DNA of 11,416 bases from Firmicutes bacterium UBA3553 (GTDB lineage: Bacteria; Bacillota; Clostridia; Tissierellales; Sedimentibacteraceae), in the NCBI GenBank assembly GCA_002381185.1, contig DFOA01000025.1, positions 1 through 11,416 of the forward strand, given 5' to 3'. Both the position numbers and the translations under genes were made by a program. This document shows positions 1 through 7,235 of the stretch, in pieces. Below the pieces are notes generated by a model. That model saw only the letters and a program-made list of their open reading frames with translations. It was not told the origin of the DNA and ran no database searches. Position 1 is the first letter of the stretch, and each line of letters begins with the position of its first letter.

Positions 1-16
1 ATAGTGTATTATATGC

Positions 17-45
17 TTGTATCAAGGGTGCGTTACTGCTATAAT
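17..45 (+). promoter_or_regulatory. Candidate plus-strand promoter at the left edge
   Basis: A TTGTAT box (17-22) is followed after 17 bp by a consensus TATAAT (40-45). A TG one base before the -10 (37-38) makes it an extended -10 element. The -10 lies inside a short inverted repeat, TGCTA (37-41) with TAGCA (48-52), which could be an operator. Initiation would be expected near position 52, upstream of the hairpin at 132-155. The -35 is weak and the region is AT-rich, so this is a candidate only. Confidence 0.35.
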
Positions 46-51
46 ATTAGC

Positions 52-126
52 ATGTATTGGTATATTATCTATTCTTTATGTTACACTATATCTGCTTATA
101 CGTTGTTGTCAATATGTTGTCAGTAA
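52..126 (+). CDS. Possible leaderless 24-codon micro-ORF (speculative)
   Basis: An ATG at 52 lies seven bases after the -10 box at 40-45, just where transcription should start. It opens a 24-codon frame ending in TAA at 124-126. The predicted peptide is hydrophobic and rich in Tyr, Cys, Ile and Leu, and would resemble a single membrane segment. The hairpin at 132-155 follows at once, so promoter, frame and terminator form a compact unit. There is no Shine-Dalgarno. The same frame is open back to base 1, so it could instead be the tail of an upstream gene or chance in AT-rich DNA. I recognise no family. Confidence 0.15.
   Translation: MYWYIIYSLCYTISAYTLLSICCQ
85..112 (-). promoter_or_regulatory. 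Candidate minus-strand promoter facing out of the window
   Basis: On the minus strand a perfect TTGACA (107-112) is followed after 16 bp by TATAGT (85-90), a near-consensus vegetative promoter. It would drive transcription leftwards, off the window edge, possibly for a divergently transcribed gene that cannot be seen here. No minus-strand coding start is visible between 84 and 1. It competes with the plus-strand interpretation of the same stretch. Confidence 0.35.
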
Positions 127-131
127 TAACA

Positions 132-155
132 AAAGCCTTGACGTATCAAGGCTTT
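132..155. terminator. Perfect 10-bp hairpin, probable intrinsic terminator
   Basis: AAAGCCTTGA (132-141) and TCAAGGCTTT (146-155) form a perfect 10-bp stem closed by a four-base CGTA loop. On the plus strand the tail is short (CTTTCAT). On the minus strand the stem is followed by TTTTGTTATT, a better U-tract. It could end a transcript coming from either side and insulates the operon starting at 264. Confidence 0.65.
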
Positions 156-195
156 CATAAGTTGTAAAAAAAGACATAGAATATTTTTAAATATA

Positions 196-204
196 TGGTA
201 TAAT
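196..204 (+). promoter_or_regulatory. Extended -10 promoter of the first operon
   Basis: TGG followed by TATAAT (199-204) is a consensus extended -10 element, 60 bp before the first start codon. No good -35 sits at 16-18 bp upstream (sequence near 176-181 is ATAGAA), which extended -10 promoters tolerate. The same TGGTATAAT string occurs before the crotonase gene (10326-10334). It is the only convincing promoter seen for the gene run 264-10162. Confidence 0.55.
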
Positions 205-263
205 GATAAAGCTATAAAACAAGACTATTTTAATGTAAATGTAAATAAGGTAAGAGGTGTATC

Positions 264-1859
264 ATGATAAGAATACAGCAAGTTAAGCTACCTATAGATC
301 ACAGCGAAGAAGATTTATACATGAGAGCTGCAGAAGCACTGAAAGTGAAAAGAGAAGAAATAAAATCATTATCCGTTTTTAGAAAATCAATAGATGCAAG
401 AAAAAAAGAAGAAATACTTTTTATATATACCTTAGATTTAGAACTTGAACACGATATTAAAATTTCTAAAAGAAATACCAATATTTCCTTAGTGGAGCCT
501 TTTATATATGAAGCTGAAGCAACAGGAAAAAAGCCGCTGAGCAACAGACCTGTAATTGTTGGATGCGGACCTGCGGGATTATTTTGCGCTCTTTTGCTGG
601 CGGAAAAGGGATATAATCCTATTATTCTTGAAAGAGGAAAAAAAGTTAAGGACCGTGTAAAAGATATAGAAAAATTCTGGAAGGACGGTACCTTAAACGA
701 GAGATCCAACATACAGTTTGGTGAAGGAGGTGCCGGAACGTTTTCAGATGGCAAGCTCAACACACTTATTAAGGACAGATCAAAGAGAGGAAAAAAAGTC
801 CTTGAAGAATTTGTTGAAGCAGGAGCTCCGGCGGAAATCACATACATAAATAAACCGCACATAGGAACAGATTTATTAAGAGGATGCCTGGTTAATATAA
901 GAAAGAAAATAATCAGCCTGGGCGGAACATTCCGTTTCGAAGAATGTCTAACCGACATTAAAATAAAAGACAACAGTGTATACCGGATTATTACTGAAAG
1001 CGATATAATCGAAACAGATGTATTAGTTTTAGCAATAGGTCACAGCGCAAGAGACACATTTGAAATGCTTAACAATAAATTGGAATTAATTGCTAAGCCC
1101 TTTGCTATAGGAGTAAGAATAGAACATCCTCAAAAAATGATAAGCGAAGCTCAGTACGGTGAAATGGCAGGACATCCGAGTCTGGGACCTGCAGATTACA
1201 AATTTGTTCACAAATGTAAAAACGGAAGAAGCTGCTACACATTCTGCATGTGTCCTGGAGGAGTTGTTACCGCATCTGCTTCTGAAAAGGGCGAAGTTGT
1301 TACAAACGGTATGAGCTTTCACGAAAGGGATTTGGAAAATGCAAATGCTGCTGTGGTTGTATCCATCGGACCGGAGGATTTCGGAGGAGAGGAAAACCCG
1401 CTGGCAGGAATTGAATTTCAAAGACAATTTGAACAAAAGGCATTTGAAGTTGGGGGAAGAAATTATCATGCTCCTGTTCAATTATTCAAGGATTTTAAAG
1501 AAAAGAAAGTTTCCGCATCATTTGGAGAAATATATCCAACATACAGACCCGGAGCAACATTTGCAAATCTATGGGATTGTCTTCCTGGATATGTATGTGA
1601 AAGCCTGGTTGAAGGAATCACTGCATTCGGAAAGTGGCTTGAAAATTATGACAGGGATGATGCAGTGCTCACAGGTGTAGAAACAAGGACGTCATCACCC
1701 CTTCGAATTACGAGAGATGATGATTTTCAAAGCAATGTGAAGGGAATTTATCCATGCGGCGAAGGTTCCGGCTATGCAGGCGGAATAATGTCTGCATCGA
1801 TTGATGGTCTCAAGGTTGCTGAACAAATAATAAAAACATATAAACCAATGAATAAATAG
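264..1859 (+). CDS. FAD-dependent dehydrogenase, COG2509-like, uncharacterised
   Basis: This 531-residue flavoprotein has an N-terminal lysine-rich alpha/beta segment (about residues 1-90), then a Rossmann FAD-binding motif GCGPAG (100-105) with the ribose-binding acidic residue in ILERG (Glu123). A conserved glycine-rich stretch, FGEGGAGTFSDGKLN, lies near 152-166. A C-terminal FAD-contacting segment, CGEGSGYAGGI, is at about 498-508. This architecture matches the COG2509 group of predicted dehydrogenases, whose substrate is not established to my knowledge. No signal peptide or membrane segment is seen, so it is probably cytosolic. The ATG start is supported by AGAGGTG at 253-259. It heads the gene run, and the next flavoprotein starts 12 bp after its stop. 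The family call is confident, the function is not. Confidence 0.85.
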   Translation: MIRIQQVKLPIDHSEEDLYMRAAEALKVKREEIKSLSVFRKSIDARKKEEILFIYTLDLELEHDIKISKRNTNISLVEPFIYEAEATGKKPLSNRPVIVGCGPAGLFCALLLAEKGYNPIILERGKKVKDRVKDIEKFWKDGTLNERSNIQFGEGGAGTFSDGKLNTLIKDRSKRGKKVLEEFVEAGAPAEITYINKPHIGTDLLRGCLVNIRKKIISLGGTFRFEECLTDIKIKDNSVYRIITESDIIETDVLVLAIGHSARDTFEMLNNKLELIAKPFAIGVRIEHPQKMISEAQYGEMAGHPSLGPADYKFVHKCKNGRSCYTFCMCPGGVVTASASEKGEVVTNGMSFHERDLENANAAVVVSIGPEDFGGEENPLAGIEFQRQFEQKAFEVGGRNYHAPVQLFKDFKEKKVSASFGEIYPTYRPGATFANLWDCLPGYVCESLVEGITAFGKWLENYDRDDAVLTGVETRTSSPLRITRDDDFQSNVKGIYPCGEGSGYAGGIMSASIDGLKVAEQIIKTYKPMNK

Positions 1860-1871
1860 AAGGATAAAGAC

Positions 1872-3098
1872 ATGAAAACAGCTGTTATCGGCGGAGGTGC
1901 CTCCGGTCTGATGGCTGCCATAGCTGCAGCAAGAAATGGCGCCGAAGTTACAATATATGAAAAACTGAATAGGGTTGGGAAAAAAATATTGGCTACAGGT
2001 AACGGCAGATGTAATTACACAAATATGAACATGTCAATCGACCGGTATCATGGAAAAAATATAAAACTTGCCGAAAATGTACTGAATTTCTTTGACCTGA
2101 ACAAGACGTTAAACTTCTTTGAAGGCCTGGGAATCAATCCTTATGTGGGTGAGCTTGGAAAAGTGTACCCAAGCTCACTTCAAGCTTCAAGCGTCCTTGA
2201 CGTCCTGAGATACGAGGCTGAAAGACTGAAAGTAAAAGAAATAACCGACTTCGAAGTTATTGAATTAAGAAAAAGTAAAGGTGTATTTAGTATTATAGGT
2301 AAGGATAATGCTTATGAGGCCGAAAAAGTAATTTTGGCTTCAGGAGGCAAAGCAAGCCCGCAGCTTGGCTCTGATGGAAAGGGCTATGAATTGGCCAGGT
2401 CATTAGGACACAGAATTATAGAGCCGTTTCCCGCGTTGGTGCAGCTGAAGCTTAAGGGACAATATTTTAAGAGAATAACAGGAATAAGGTTTGACGGTGT
2501 CATAAAAGGTTTTACAGATAAAAAAGTTATAAGAGAAGATGAAGGTGAAATTTTATTTACAGAATACGGAATTTCCGGACCACCCATACTGCAGATAAGC
2601 AGGAATGTTATTGAAGAGCTCAACAAGGGACATAAAGTATTTGTATCCGTAGATATGTTTCCTCAATTCTCAAAGGTTGATTTGTATGATCTATTAAGCT
2701 TAAGATTCAACAAAATCGGCTATAAAAGTATGGAGGACGGGATGGTGGGTTTTATCAATAAAAAGCTCATTACCGTGGTTCTTATGGAAGCAGGTTTTGA
2801 TGATTTAAATAAAAAGTGCGGCAAGTTGAACAAAAAAGAAATTTATAAAATTATTGACATATTAAAGGAATGGAAATTTGAAGTGACAGGTCACAATACT
2901 TGGCAGCAGGCGCAGTCAACCGCCGGTGGAGTGGATATGTCGGAAGTCAATCCAAAAACTCTTGAATCAGCCAAAGTAAAGGGCTTATATTTAACAGGAG
3001 AAATACTTGATGTAGATGGCGACTGCGGAGGTTTTAATCTGCAGTGGGCGTGGAGCTCAGGATACACAGCCGGATACTTCAGTTCAACTTTAGTATAG
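1872..3098 (+). CDS. NAD(P)/FAD-dependent oxidoreductase, HI0933/BaiN-like family
   Basis: A 408-residue flavoprotein. The N-terminus carries the dinucleotide-binding motif GGGASG (7-12) with acidic Glu30 at the end of the second strand. It is followed by the family signature GNGRCN (43-48). The C-terminus carries TGEILDVDGDCGGFNLQWAW (375-394), typical of the HI0933/YhiN family that includes BaiN. The length is normal for the family. Members have been linked to flavin-dependent reduction or oxidation of small molecules, including bile-acid intermediates in gut clostridia, but general substrates are unclear, so I give no symbol. AGAAGGA at 1858-1864 overlaps the previous stop, so the two flavoproteins are almost certainly co-transcribed. 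The stop is 14 bp before secA. Confidence 0.87.
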   Translation: MKTAVIGGGASGLMAAIAAARNGAEVTIYEKLNRVGKKILATGNGRCNYTNMNMSIDRYHGKNIKLAENVLNFFDLNKTLNFFEGLGINPYVGELGKVYPSSLQASSVLDVLRYEAERLKVKEITDFEVIELRKSKGVFSIIGKDNAYEAEKVILASGGKASPQLGSDGKGYELARSLGHRIIEPFPALVQLKLKGQYFKRITGIRFDGVIKGFTDKKVIREDEGEILFTEYGISGPPILQISRNVIEELNKGHKVFVSVDMFPQFSKVDLYDLLSLRFNKIGYKSMEDGMVGFINKKLITVVLMEAGFDDLNKKCGKLNKKEIYKIIDILKEWKFEVTGHNTWQQAQSTAGGVDMSEVNPKTLESAKVKGLYLTGEILDVDGDCGGFNLQWAWSSGYTAGYFSSTLV

Positions 3099-3112
3099 AG
3101 AAAGGATGCATT

Positions 3113-5875
3113 ATGAAAAAGTTTTTAGAGAAAATTTTCGGTTCATACAGTGAGAAAGAAGTAAAACGACTGGAGCCTACTGTGGACAAAATTTTGTCAT
3201 TGGAAAATGCAATGGCAGGATTAAGTGATGGAGAACTCAGGGCAAAGACTTCAGAATTCAAAGAAAGACTTGCAAACGGCGAAACAAAGGATGATATACT
3301 TCCTGAAGCATTCGCGGTAGTAAGAGAAGCTGCATGGAGGGTTTTAGGACAAAAACATTACAGAGTACAGCTTATAGGCGGTGTTGTTCTTCACCAGGGA
3401 CGTATAGCTGAAATGAGAACAGGGGAAGGTAAGACGCTGGTTTCTACTTTGCCTGTATATTTGAATGCTCTTGAAGGCAATGGCGTGCATGTCGTGACAG
3501 TAAATGATTATCTGGCTAAGCGTGACTGCGACTGGATGGGAAAGGTTCATAACTTCCTGGGGTTATCAGTAGGATGCATCATTCATGGAATCACTAAGGA
3601 AGAAAGAGTTAATGCATATAAATGCGATATAACCTACGGTACAAACAATGAATTCGGTTTTGACTATTTAAGAGACAACATGGTTATCAGAAAGGAAGAA
3701 ATGGTTCAAAGAGATTTGAACTACTGCATAATAGATGAAGTTGACTCCATATTGATAGATGAAGCAAGAACACCTTTGATTATTTCCGGCGAAGGAGATA
3801 AATCAACTAATCTTTATGAATTGGCAAATAGTTTCGTTATAACATTAAAGGGTAAAATACAATCTCCTGAAGATAAGAAATCTAAGATGGATTATATAAT
3901 GGGAGATGTGGAAGAAGACGACACAGTTGATTTCATAGTTGATGAAAAGGGAAAAAATGTTACTCTGACTGCCCGCGGTATCAGTAAAGCTGAAAGATTT
4001 TTCAATATTGATAACCTGGCAGATCAGGAAAACATGGAAATATCACATCACATCAATCAGGCCTTAAAGGCCCATAACACAATGAAAAGAGACATTGACT
4101 ACATTGTAAAGGACGGAGAAGTTTTAATCGTTGATGAATTTACCGGCCGTATTATGTACGGAAGAAGATATTCCAACGGTCTCCACCAGGCCATAGAAGC
4201 AAAGGAAAGAATTGAAGTAAGAAAGGAATCTAAAACTCTTGCAACAATCACTTTCCAGAATTATTTCAGAATGTACAAAAAGCTGTCAGGTATGACAGGT
4301 ACGGCAAAGACAGAAGAAAATGAATTCAGAGAAATTTACGGTGTCGATGTTATAGAAATCCCTACTAACAAGGAAGTAATCAGAAAAGATTTGGAAGATG
4401 TTGTTTACAAAGGAGAAGTCGGAAAGTTCAATGCGGTTATCAATGAAATAGTTGAAAAGCATAAAACAGGACAGCCGATACTTGTGGGCACAATTTCCAT
4501 AGAAAAGTCAGAATTGTTAAGCAAAATTCTTAAAAAACAGGGTGTTAAGCATGAAGTGTTAAATGCCAAGCAGCATGAAAAGGAAGCTGAAATTGTTGCA
4601 CAGGCAGGACGTCTGGGTGCTGTAACGATTGCCACAAATATGGCAGGAAGAGGTACAGATATAGTATTGGGAGGTAATCCTGAATATCTTGCCAAGCACA
4701 AAATGAAACAAAAAGGCTTCTCAGAAGAATTAATTGCTTACGCGGACGGATTCAATGAAACTGATGATGCTGAAATATTAGAAGCAAGAAAAGTTTACAA
4801 AGAACTTTTAGAACAGTCAAAGAATGAATTGAAGGATGAACAGCAAAAAGTAAGAGAAGTAGGCGGACTCCATATTATAGGTACAGAACGTCATGAGTCA
4901 AGACGTATAGATAACCAGTTAAGAGGTCGTGCGGGCAGACAGGGAGACCCCGGTTCAACGCGTTTTTATATATCTCTCGAAGATGATTTGATGAGATTGT
5001 TTGCAGGAGATAAAGTCAAGACGATTATTGAGACTTTAAAAATGCCTGAAGATGAGCCTCTGGAAGCAGGTATGCTCACAAGAACTATTGAAACAGCTCA
5101 GTCCAGGGTTGAAGGCAGAAACTTTGACATAAGAAAGCATGTTCTTCAATATGACAATGTTATGAATAAGCAAAGAGAAGTCATTTACACAGAAAGAAGA
5201 AGAGTTCTTCTTGGTGAAGACTTGAAGGATTATATTTCCAATATGATTGACCAGCTTATTGACAAAGGCATTCAAATACACACTACTGATGAAAGATATT
5301 CAGATAACTGGGACATAGCGGGTTTTACCAAGTATGTTGCGGAAACTTTTTCAATTCTCATAAGCTTTGATGGCGAAAAACAAGAGAATATTACTAAAGA
5401 TTTACTGAAAGAAAAAACAAGGAATGCAGTTGACAGGCATTATACAAGACAGGAAGCTGAATTTGGCGAGGATGTTTTCAGAGAAATAGAAAGAATTGTT
5501 CTTCTCAGAAATGTAGATACAAAATGGATTGACCACATAGATGCAATGGATCAGTTAAGACAGGGTATAGGTCTCCGTGCAATAGGAAACGAGGATCCTG
5601 TAAGAGCATATCAAGTTGAAGGATTCGATATGTTTGAAGAAATGACTGCAGAAATACAGGAAGATACAGTTAAAATGCTGATGAGAGTCAGACCGCAGGA
5701 AAAAATTCAACGCAAAGAGGTTGCTAAAATTACGGGAACAAGCGGCGGTGATTCAGGCGGAACAGGAAAGATACAGCCTATAGTAAAAAAAGAGAAGAAG
5801 GTCGGCAGAAATGACCCGTGTCCATGCGGAAGCGGCAAGAAATATAAAAAGTGCTGCGGACAAAACGAAGAGTAA
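3113..5875 (+). CDS. secA: Preprotein translocase ATPase SecA
   Basis: SecA is the ATP-driven motor that pushes unfolded preproteins through SecYEG at the cytoplasmic membrane. Visible hallmarks in the 920-residue product are Walker A GEGKT (104-108), Walker B DEVD (208-211) followed by SILIDEARTPLIISG, the MAGRGTDI and GTERHESRRIDNQLRGRAGRQGD helicase motifs of NBD2, and HIDAMDQLRQGI in the helical scaffold. A C-terminal zinc motif has Cys903, Cys905, Cys914 and Cys915. It is longer than the roughly 840-residue Bacillus protein because of an extra segment after NBD1 (about 245-270) and a charged insertion between MAGRGTDI and the GTERHE motif (about 518-582), as in many clostridial SecA proteins. 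The ATG at 3113 is preferred over an in-frame GTG at 3044 because AAAGGA (3101-3106) lies six bases before it. prfB follows, a conserved Firmicute gene order. Confidence 0.98.
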   Translation: MKKFLEKIFGSYSEKEVKRLEPTVDKILSLENAMAGLSDGELRAKTSEFKERLANGETKDDILPEAFAVVREAAWRVLGQKHYRVQLIGGVVLHQGRIAEMRTGEGKTLVSTLPVYLNALEGNGVHVVTVNDYLAKRDCDWMGKVHNFLGLSVGCIIHGITKEERVNAYKCDITYGTNNEFGFDYLRDNMVIRKEEMVQRDLNYCIIDEVDSILIDEARTPLIISGEGDKSTNLYELANSFVITLKGKIQSPEDKKSKMDYIMGDVEEDDTVDFIVDEKGKNVTLTARGISKAERFFNIDNLADQENMEISHHINQALKAHNTMKRDIDYIVKDGEVLIVDEFTGRIMYGRRYSNGLHQAIEAKERIEVRKESKTLATITFQNYFRMYKKLSGMTGTAKTEENEFREIYGVDVIEIPTNKEVIRKDLEDVVYKGEVGKFNAVINEIVEKHKTGQPILVGTISIEKSELLSKILKKQGVKHEVLNAKQHEKEAEIVAQAGRLGAVTIATNMAGRGTDIVLGGNPEYLAKHKMKQKGFSEELIAYADGFNETDDAEILEARKVYKELLEQSKNELKDEQQKVREVGGLHIIGTERHESRRIDNQLRGRAGRQGDPGSTRFYISLEDDLMRLFAGDKVKTIIETLKMPEDEPLEAGMLTRTIETAQSRVEGRNFDIRKHVLQYDNVMNKQREVIYTERRRVLLGEDLKDYISNMIDQLIDKGIQIHTTDERYSDNWDIAGFTKYVAETFSILISFDGEKQENITKDLLKEKTRNAVDRHYTRQEAEFGEDVFREIERIVLLRNVDTKWIDHIDAMDQLRQGIGLRAIGNEDPVRAYQVEGFDMFEEMTAEIQEDTVKMLMRVRPQEKIQRKEVAKITGTSGGDSGGTGKIQPIVKKEKKVGRNDPCPCGSGKKYKKCCGQNEE

Positions 5876-5877
5876 TA

Positions 5878-5977
5878 CAATGGATTGGCAATAGATTAGC
5901 TATTGGATGGAGCAATTGAGAAACAATTGGTTTATGTGCCGAAGGCACTCCATTGCCAATCAATTGCTAATCAATCG
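5878..5977. repeat. Long imperfect hairpin repeat, copy 1 (secA-prfB gap)
   Basis: This about 100-bp element fills the gap between the secA stop (5873-5875) and the prfB Shine-Dalgarno. Its apex is a perfect GTGCC/GGCAC stem (5936-5940 with 5944-5948) with a GAA loop. Outer arms 5894-5920 and 5949-5972 pair imperfectly, including GATTAGC with GCTAATC. The left end, from CAATGGAT, closely matches copy 2 at 7099. Compared with copy 2 the right arm stops about 22 bp early. It may be a degenerate miniature element or a dispersed intergenic hairpin of the kind common in clostridial genomes. Confidence 0.7.
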
Positions 5978-5994
5978 TAAAAGGGAGTGATAGT

Positions 5995-7108
5995 TTGATA
6001 GATTTTTATGAAATAAACGAAAGTTTAAAGAAGTTTAACTCGATATTATCCGAGGTAGGTGGTTCCCTTTGACTTGGAAAAGTTAAAGGAAGAGAATATT
6101 TTGCTCGAATCTGAAATGCAGGAGCCTGAATTTTGGAACAATCAGGAGAGGGCACAGAAGGTATCTCAAAAGTTAAAACACAATACTGATAAAATTGAGC
6201 AGTTTTTAAGTTTAAAACAACAGGTTGAGGATTTAGAAGTCTTGGTGGATATGATACTTGAGGAAGATGATGAATCTCATCTTCCCGAACTTAAAAATAC
6301 AATCGATGAAGTCGGTGAAATGCTGGATGACGCAAGAATTGTTGCACTTTTAAGCGGTGAATTTGATAAAAACAACGCTATAATATCTATACATGCAGGA
6401 GCCGGAGGGACAGAAGCACAAGACTGGGCCGACATGCTGTACCGTATGTATACACGATGGATTGAGTCGCACGGATATAACCTGACTGTATTAGACATAC
6501 TTACTGATACAGAAGCAGGAATAAAAAGTGTAACAATGCTGGCTGAAGGTGAAAATGCATACGGATATTTAAAATCAGAAAAGGGTGTACATCGTTTAGT
6601 TAGAATATCACCATTTGATGCAGCCAAAAAAAGACATACATCATTTGCTTCAGTGGATGTTACACCGGAGATGGATGATGACATAGACATTGAAATAAAT
6701 GAATCTGATATACGTATTGATACCTACCGTTCAAGCGGAGCGGGAGGACAGCACGTAAACACAACGGATTCAGCAATACGCATAACACATATACCAACCG
6801 GAATTGTTGTGTCTTGCCAAAATCAAAGGTCTCAGCACAGCAACAAAGATACGGCAATGAAAATGCTTAAATCAAAACTGCTGGAAATTAAAAAGTTGGA
6901 AAATAAAGAAAAAATCGAAGATATTCAGGGTAAGTATAACCAAATAGCGTGGGGAAGCCAGATTAGGTCCTATGTGTTCCATCCATACAGCATGGTTAAG
7001 GATCACCGTACAAACGCTGAAACAGCAAATGTGCAGTCGGTAATGGACGGAAATCTGGATATGTTTATGAATGAATATTTGAAGATGAAATCAAAGGACA
7101 ATGGATAG
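5995..7108 (+). CDS. prfB: Peptide chain release factor 2, with programmed +1 frameshift
   Basis: RF2 recognises UGA and UAA stop codons and triggers peptide release on the ribosome. The gene is in two frames: TTG at 5995 (Shine-Dalgarno AAGGGAG at 5981-5987) opens 25 codons ending at CTT (6067-6069), then an in-frame TGA. Skipping T6070 joins GAC at 6071 and gives a 370-residue protein, the usual length. The joined product places the stop-reading SPF tripeptide at 205-207 and the catalytic GGQ at 250-252, the same numbers as in E. coli RF2. Residue 246 is Ser. SPF rather than the RF1-type PxT motif excludes RF1. Low RF2 favours the frameshift, so expression is autoregulated. The last residues and the TAG stop lie inside hairpin repeat copy 2. 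The gene follows secA, the standard order in Firmicutes. Confidence 0.96.
6052..6073 (+). promoter_or_regulatory. RF2 programmed +1 frameshift site
   Basis: The slippery codon CTT (6067-6069) is followed by the in-frame stop TGA (6070-6072) and then C6073, giving the classical CTTTGAC context that slows termination. The stimulatory Shine-Dalgarno-like segment is degenerate. Where the usual AGGGGG sits three bases before CTT, this gene has GGTGGT (6058-6063). The nearest purine-rich match, AGGTGG (6057-6062), lies four bases before CTT. A second partial match, GAGGT, lies at 6052-6056. Confidence 0.93.
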
Positions 7109-7218
7109 GCAATGGATTAGCTATGAATGGAGCAATGGATAGGCAATGGGTTGCCTTAGGCACAAAATCAATTGCTTATCAACTGCCAATCAATCGCTGA
7201 TTAATTGCTCATCCATTG
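7099..7218. repeat. Long imperfect hairpin repeat, copy 2 (prfB-tex gap)
   Basis: This 120-bp near-palindrome begins at CAATGG in the last codons of prfB and ends at CCATTG, three bases before the tex Shine-Dalgarno. The centre is a TGCC/GGCA stem (7152-7155 with 7159-7162) with a TTA loop, and arms of about 57 bases pair imperfectly along their full length. It contains an exact 17-base direct repeat, CAATGGATAGGCAATGG, at 7099-7115 and 7133-7149. It shares its ends, apex and order of blocks with copy 1 at 5878-5977, so both belong to one family. Confidence 0.75.
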
Positions 7219-7235
7219 TTCAAAGGGGAGAGATT

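Noticed and set aside
299..973. Minus-strand open frame of 224 codons, the longest of several antisense frames
   Set aside because: It is antisense to a clear coding sequence. Its Ser/Leu/Phe-rich composition is what reversed A-rich codons give. The other minus-strand frames were dismissed for the same reason.
1339..1680. Plus-strand open frame of 113 codons inside the first flavoprotein gene
   Set aside because: It lies wholly within the COG2509-like gene in another frame, has no recognisable motifs and no ribosome binding site.
3044..3112. N-terminal extension of SecA from GTG 3044
   Set aside because: It overlaps the end of the preceding flavoprotein gene. ATG 3113 has a proper Shine-Dalgarno and gives the normal MKKFLEKIFG opening.
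6059..7108. RF2 as a 349-residue protein starting with GTG at 6059
   Set aside because: That start lies inside the frameshift signal. The upstream 25 codons from TTG 5995 with a good Shine-Dalgarno, the CTT-TGA-C site and the exact numbering of SPF and GGQ show that the gene is read across two frames.
5878..7218. Hairpin repeats as a CRISPR array or insertion sequence ends flanking prfB
   Set aside because: There are only two copies about 1.2 kb apart, each an imperfect palindrome without regular spacers. No transposase or target-site duplication is visible, and the enclosed gene is a resident housekeeping gene in conserved order.
7146..7235. 30-residue N-terminal extension of Tex from ATG 7146
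   Set aside because: It would translate the right half of hairpin repeat copy 2 and has no ribosome binding site. ATG 7236 has AAAGGGGAG in front and begins the conserved family N-terminus.
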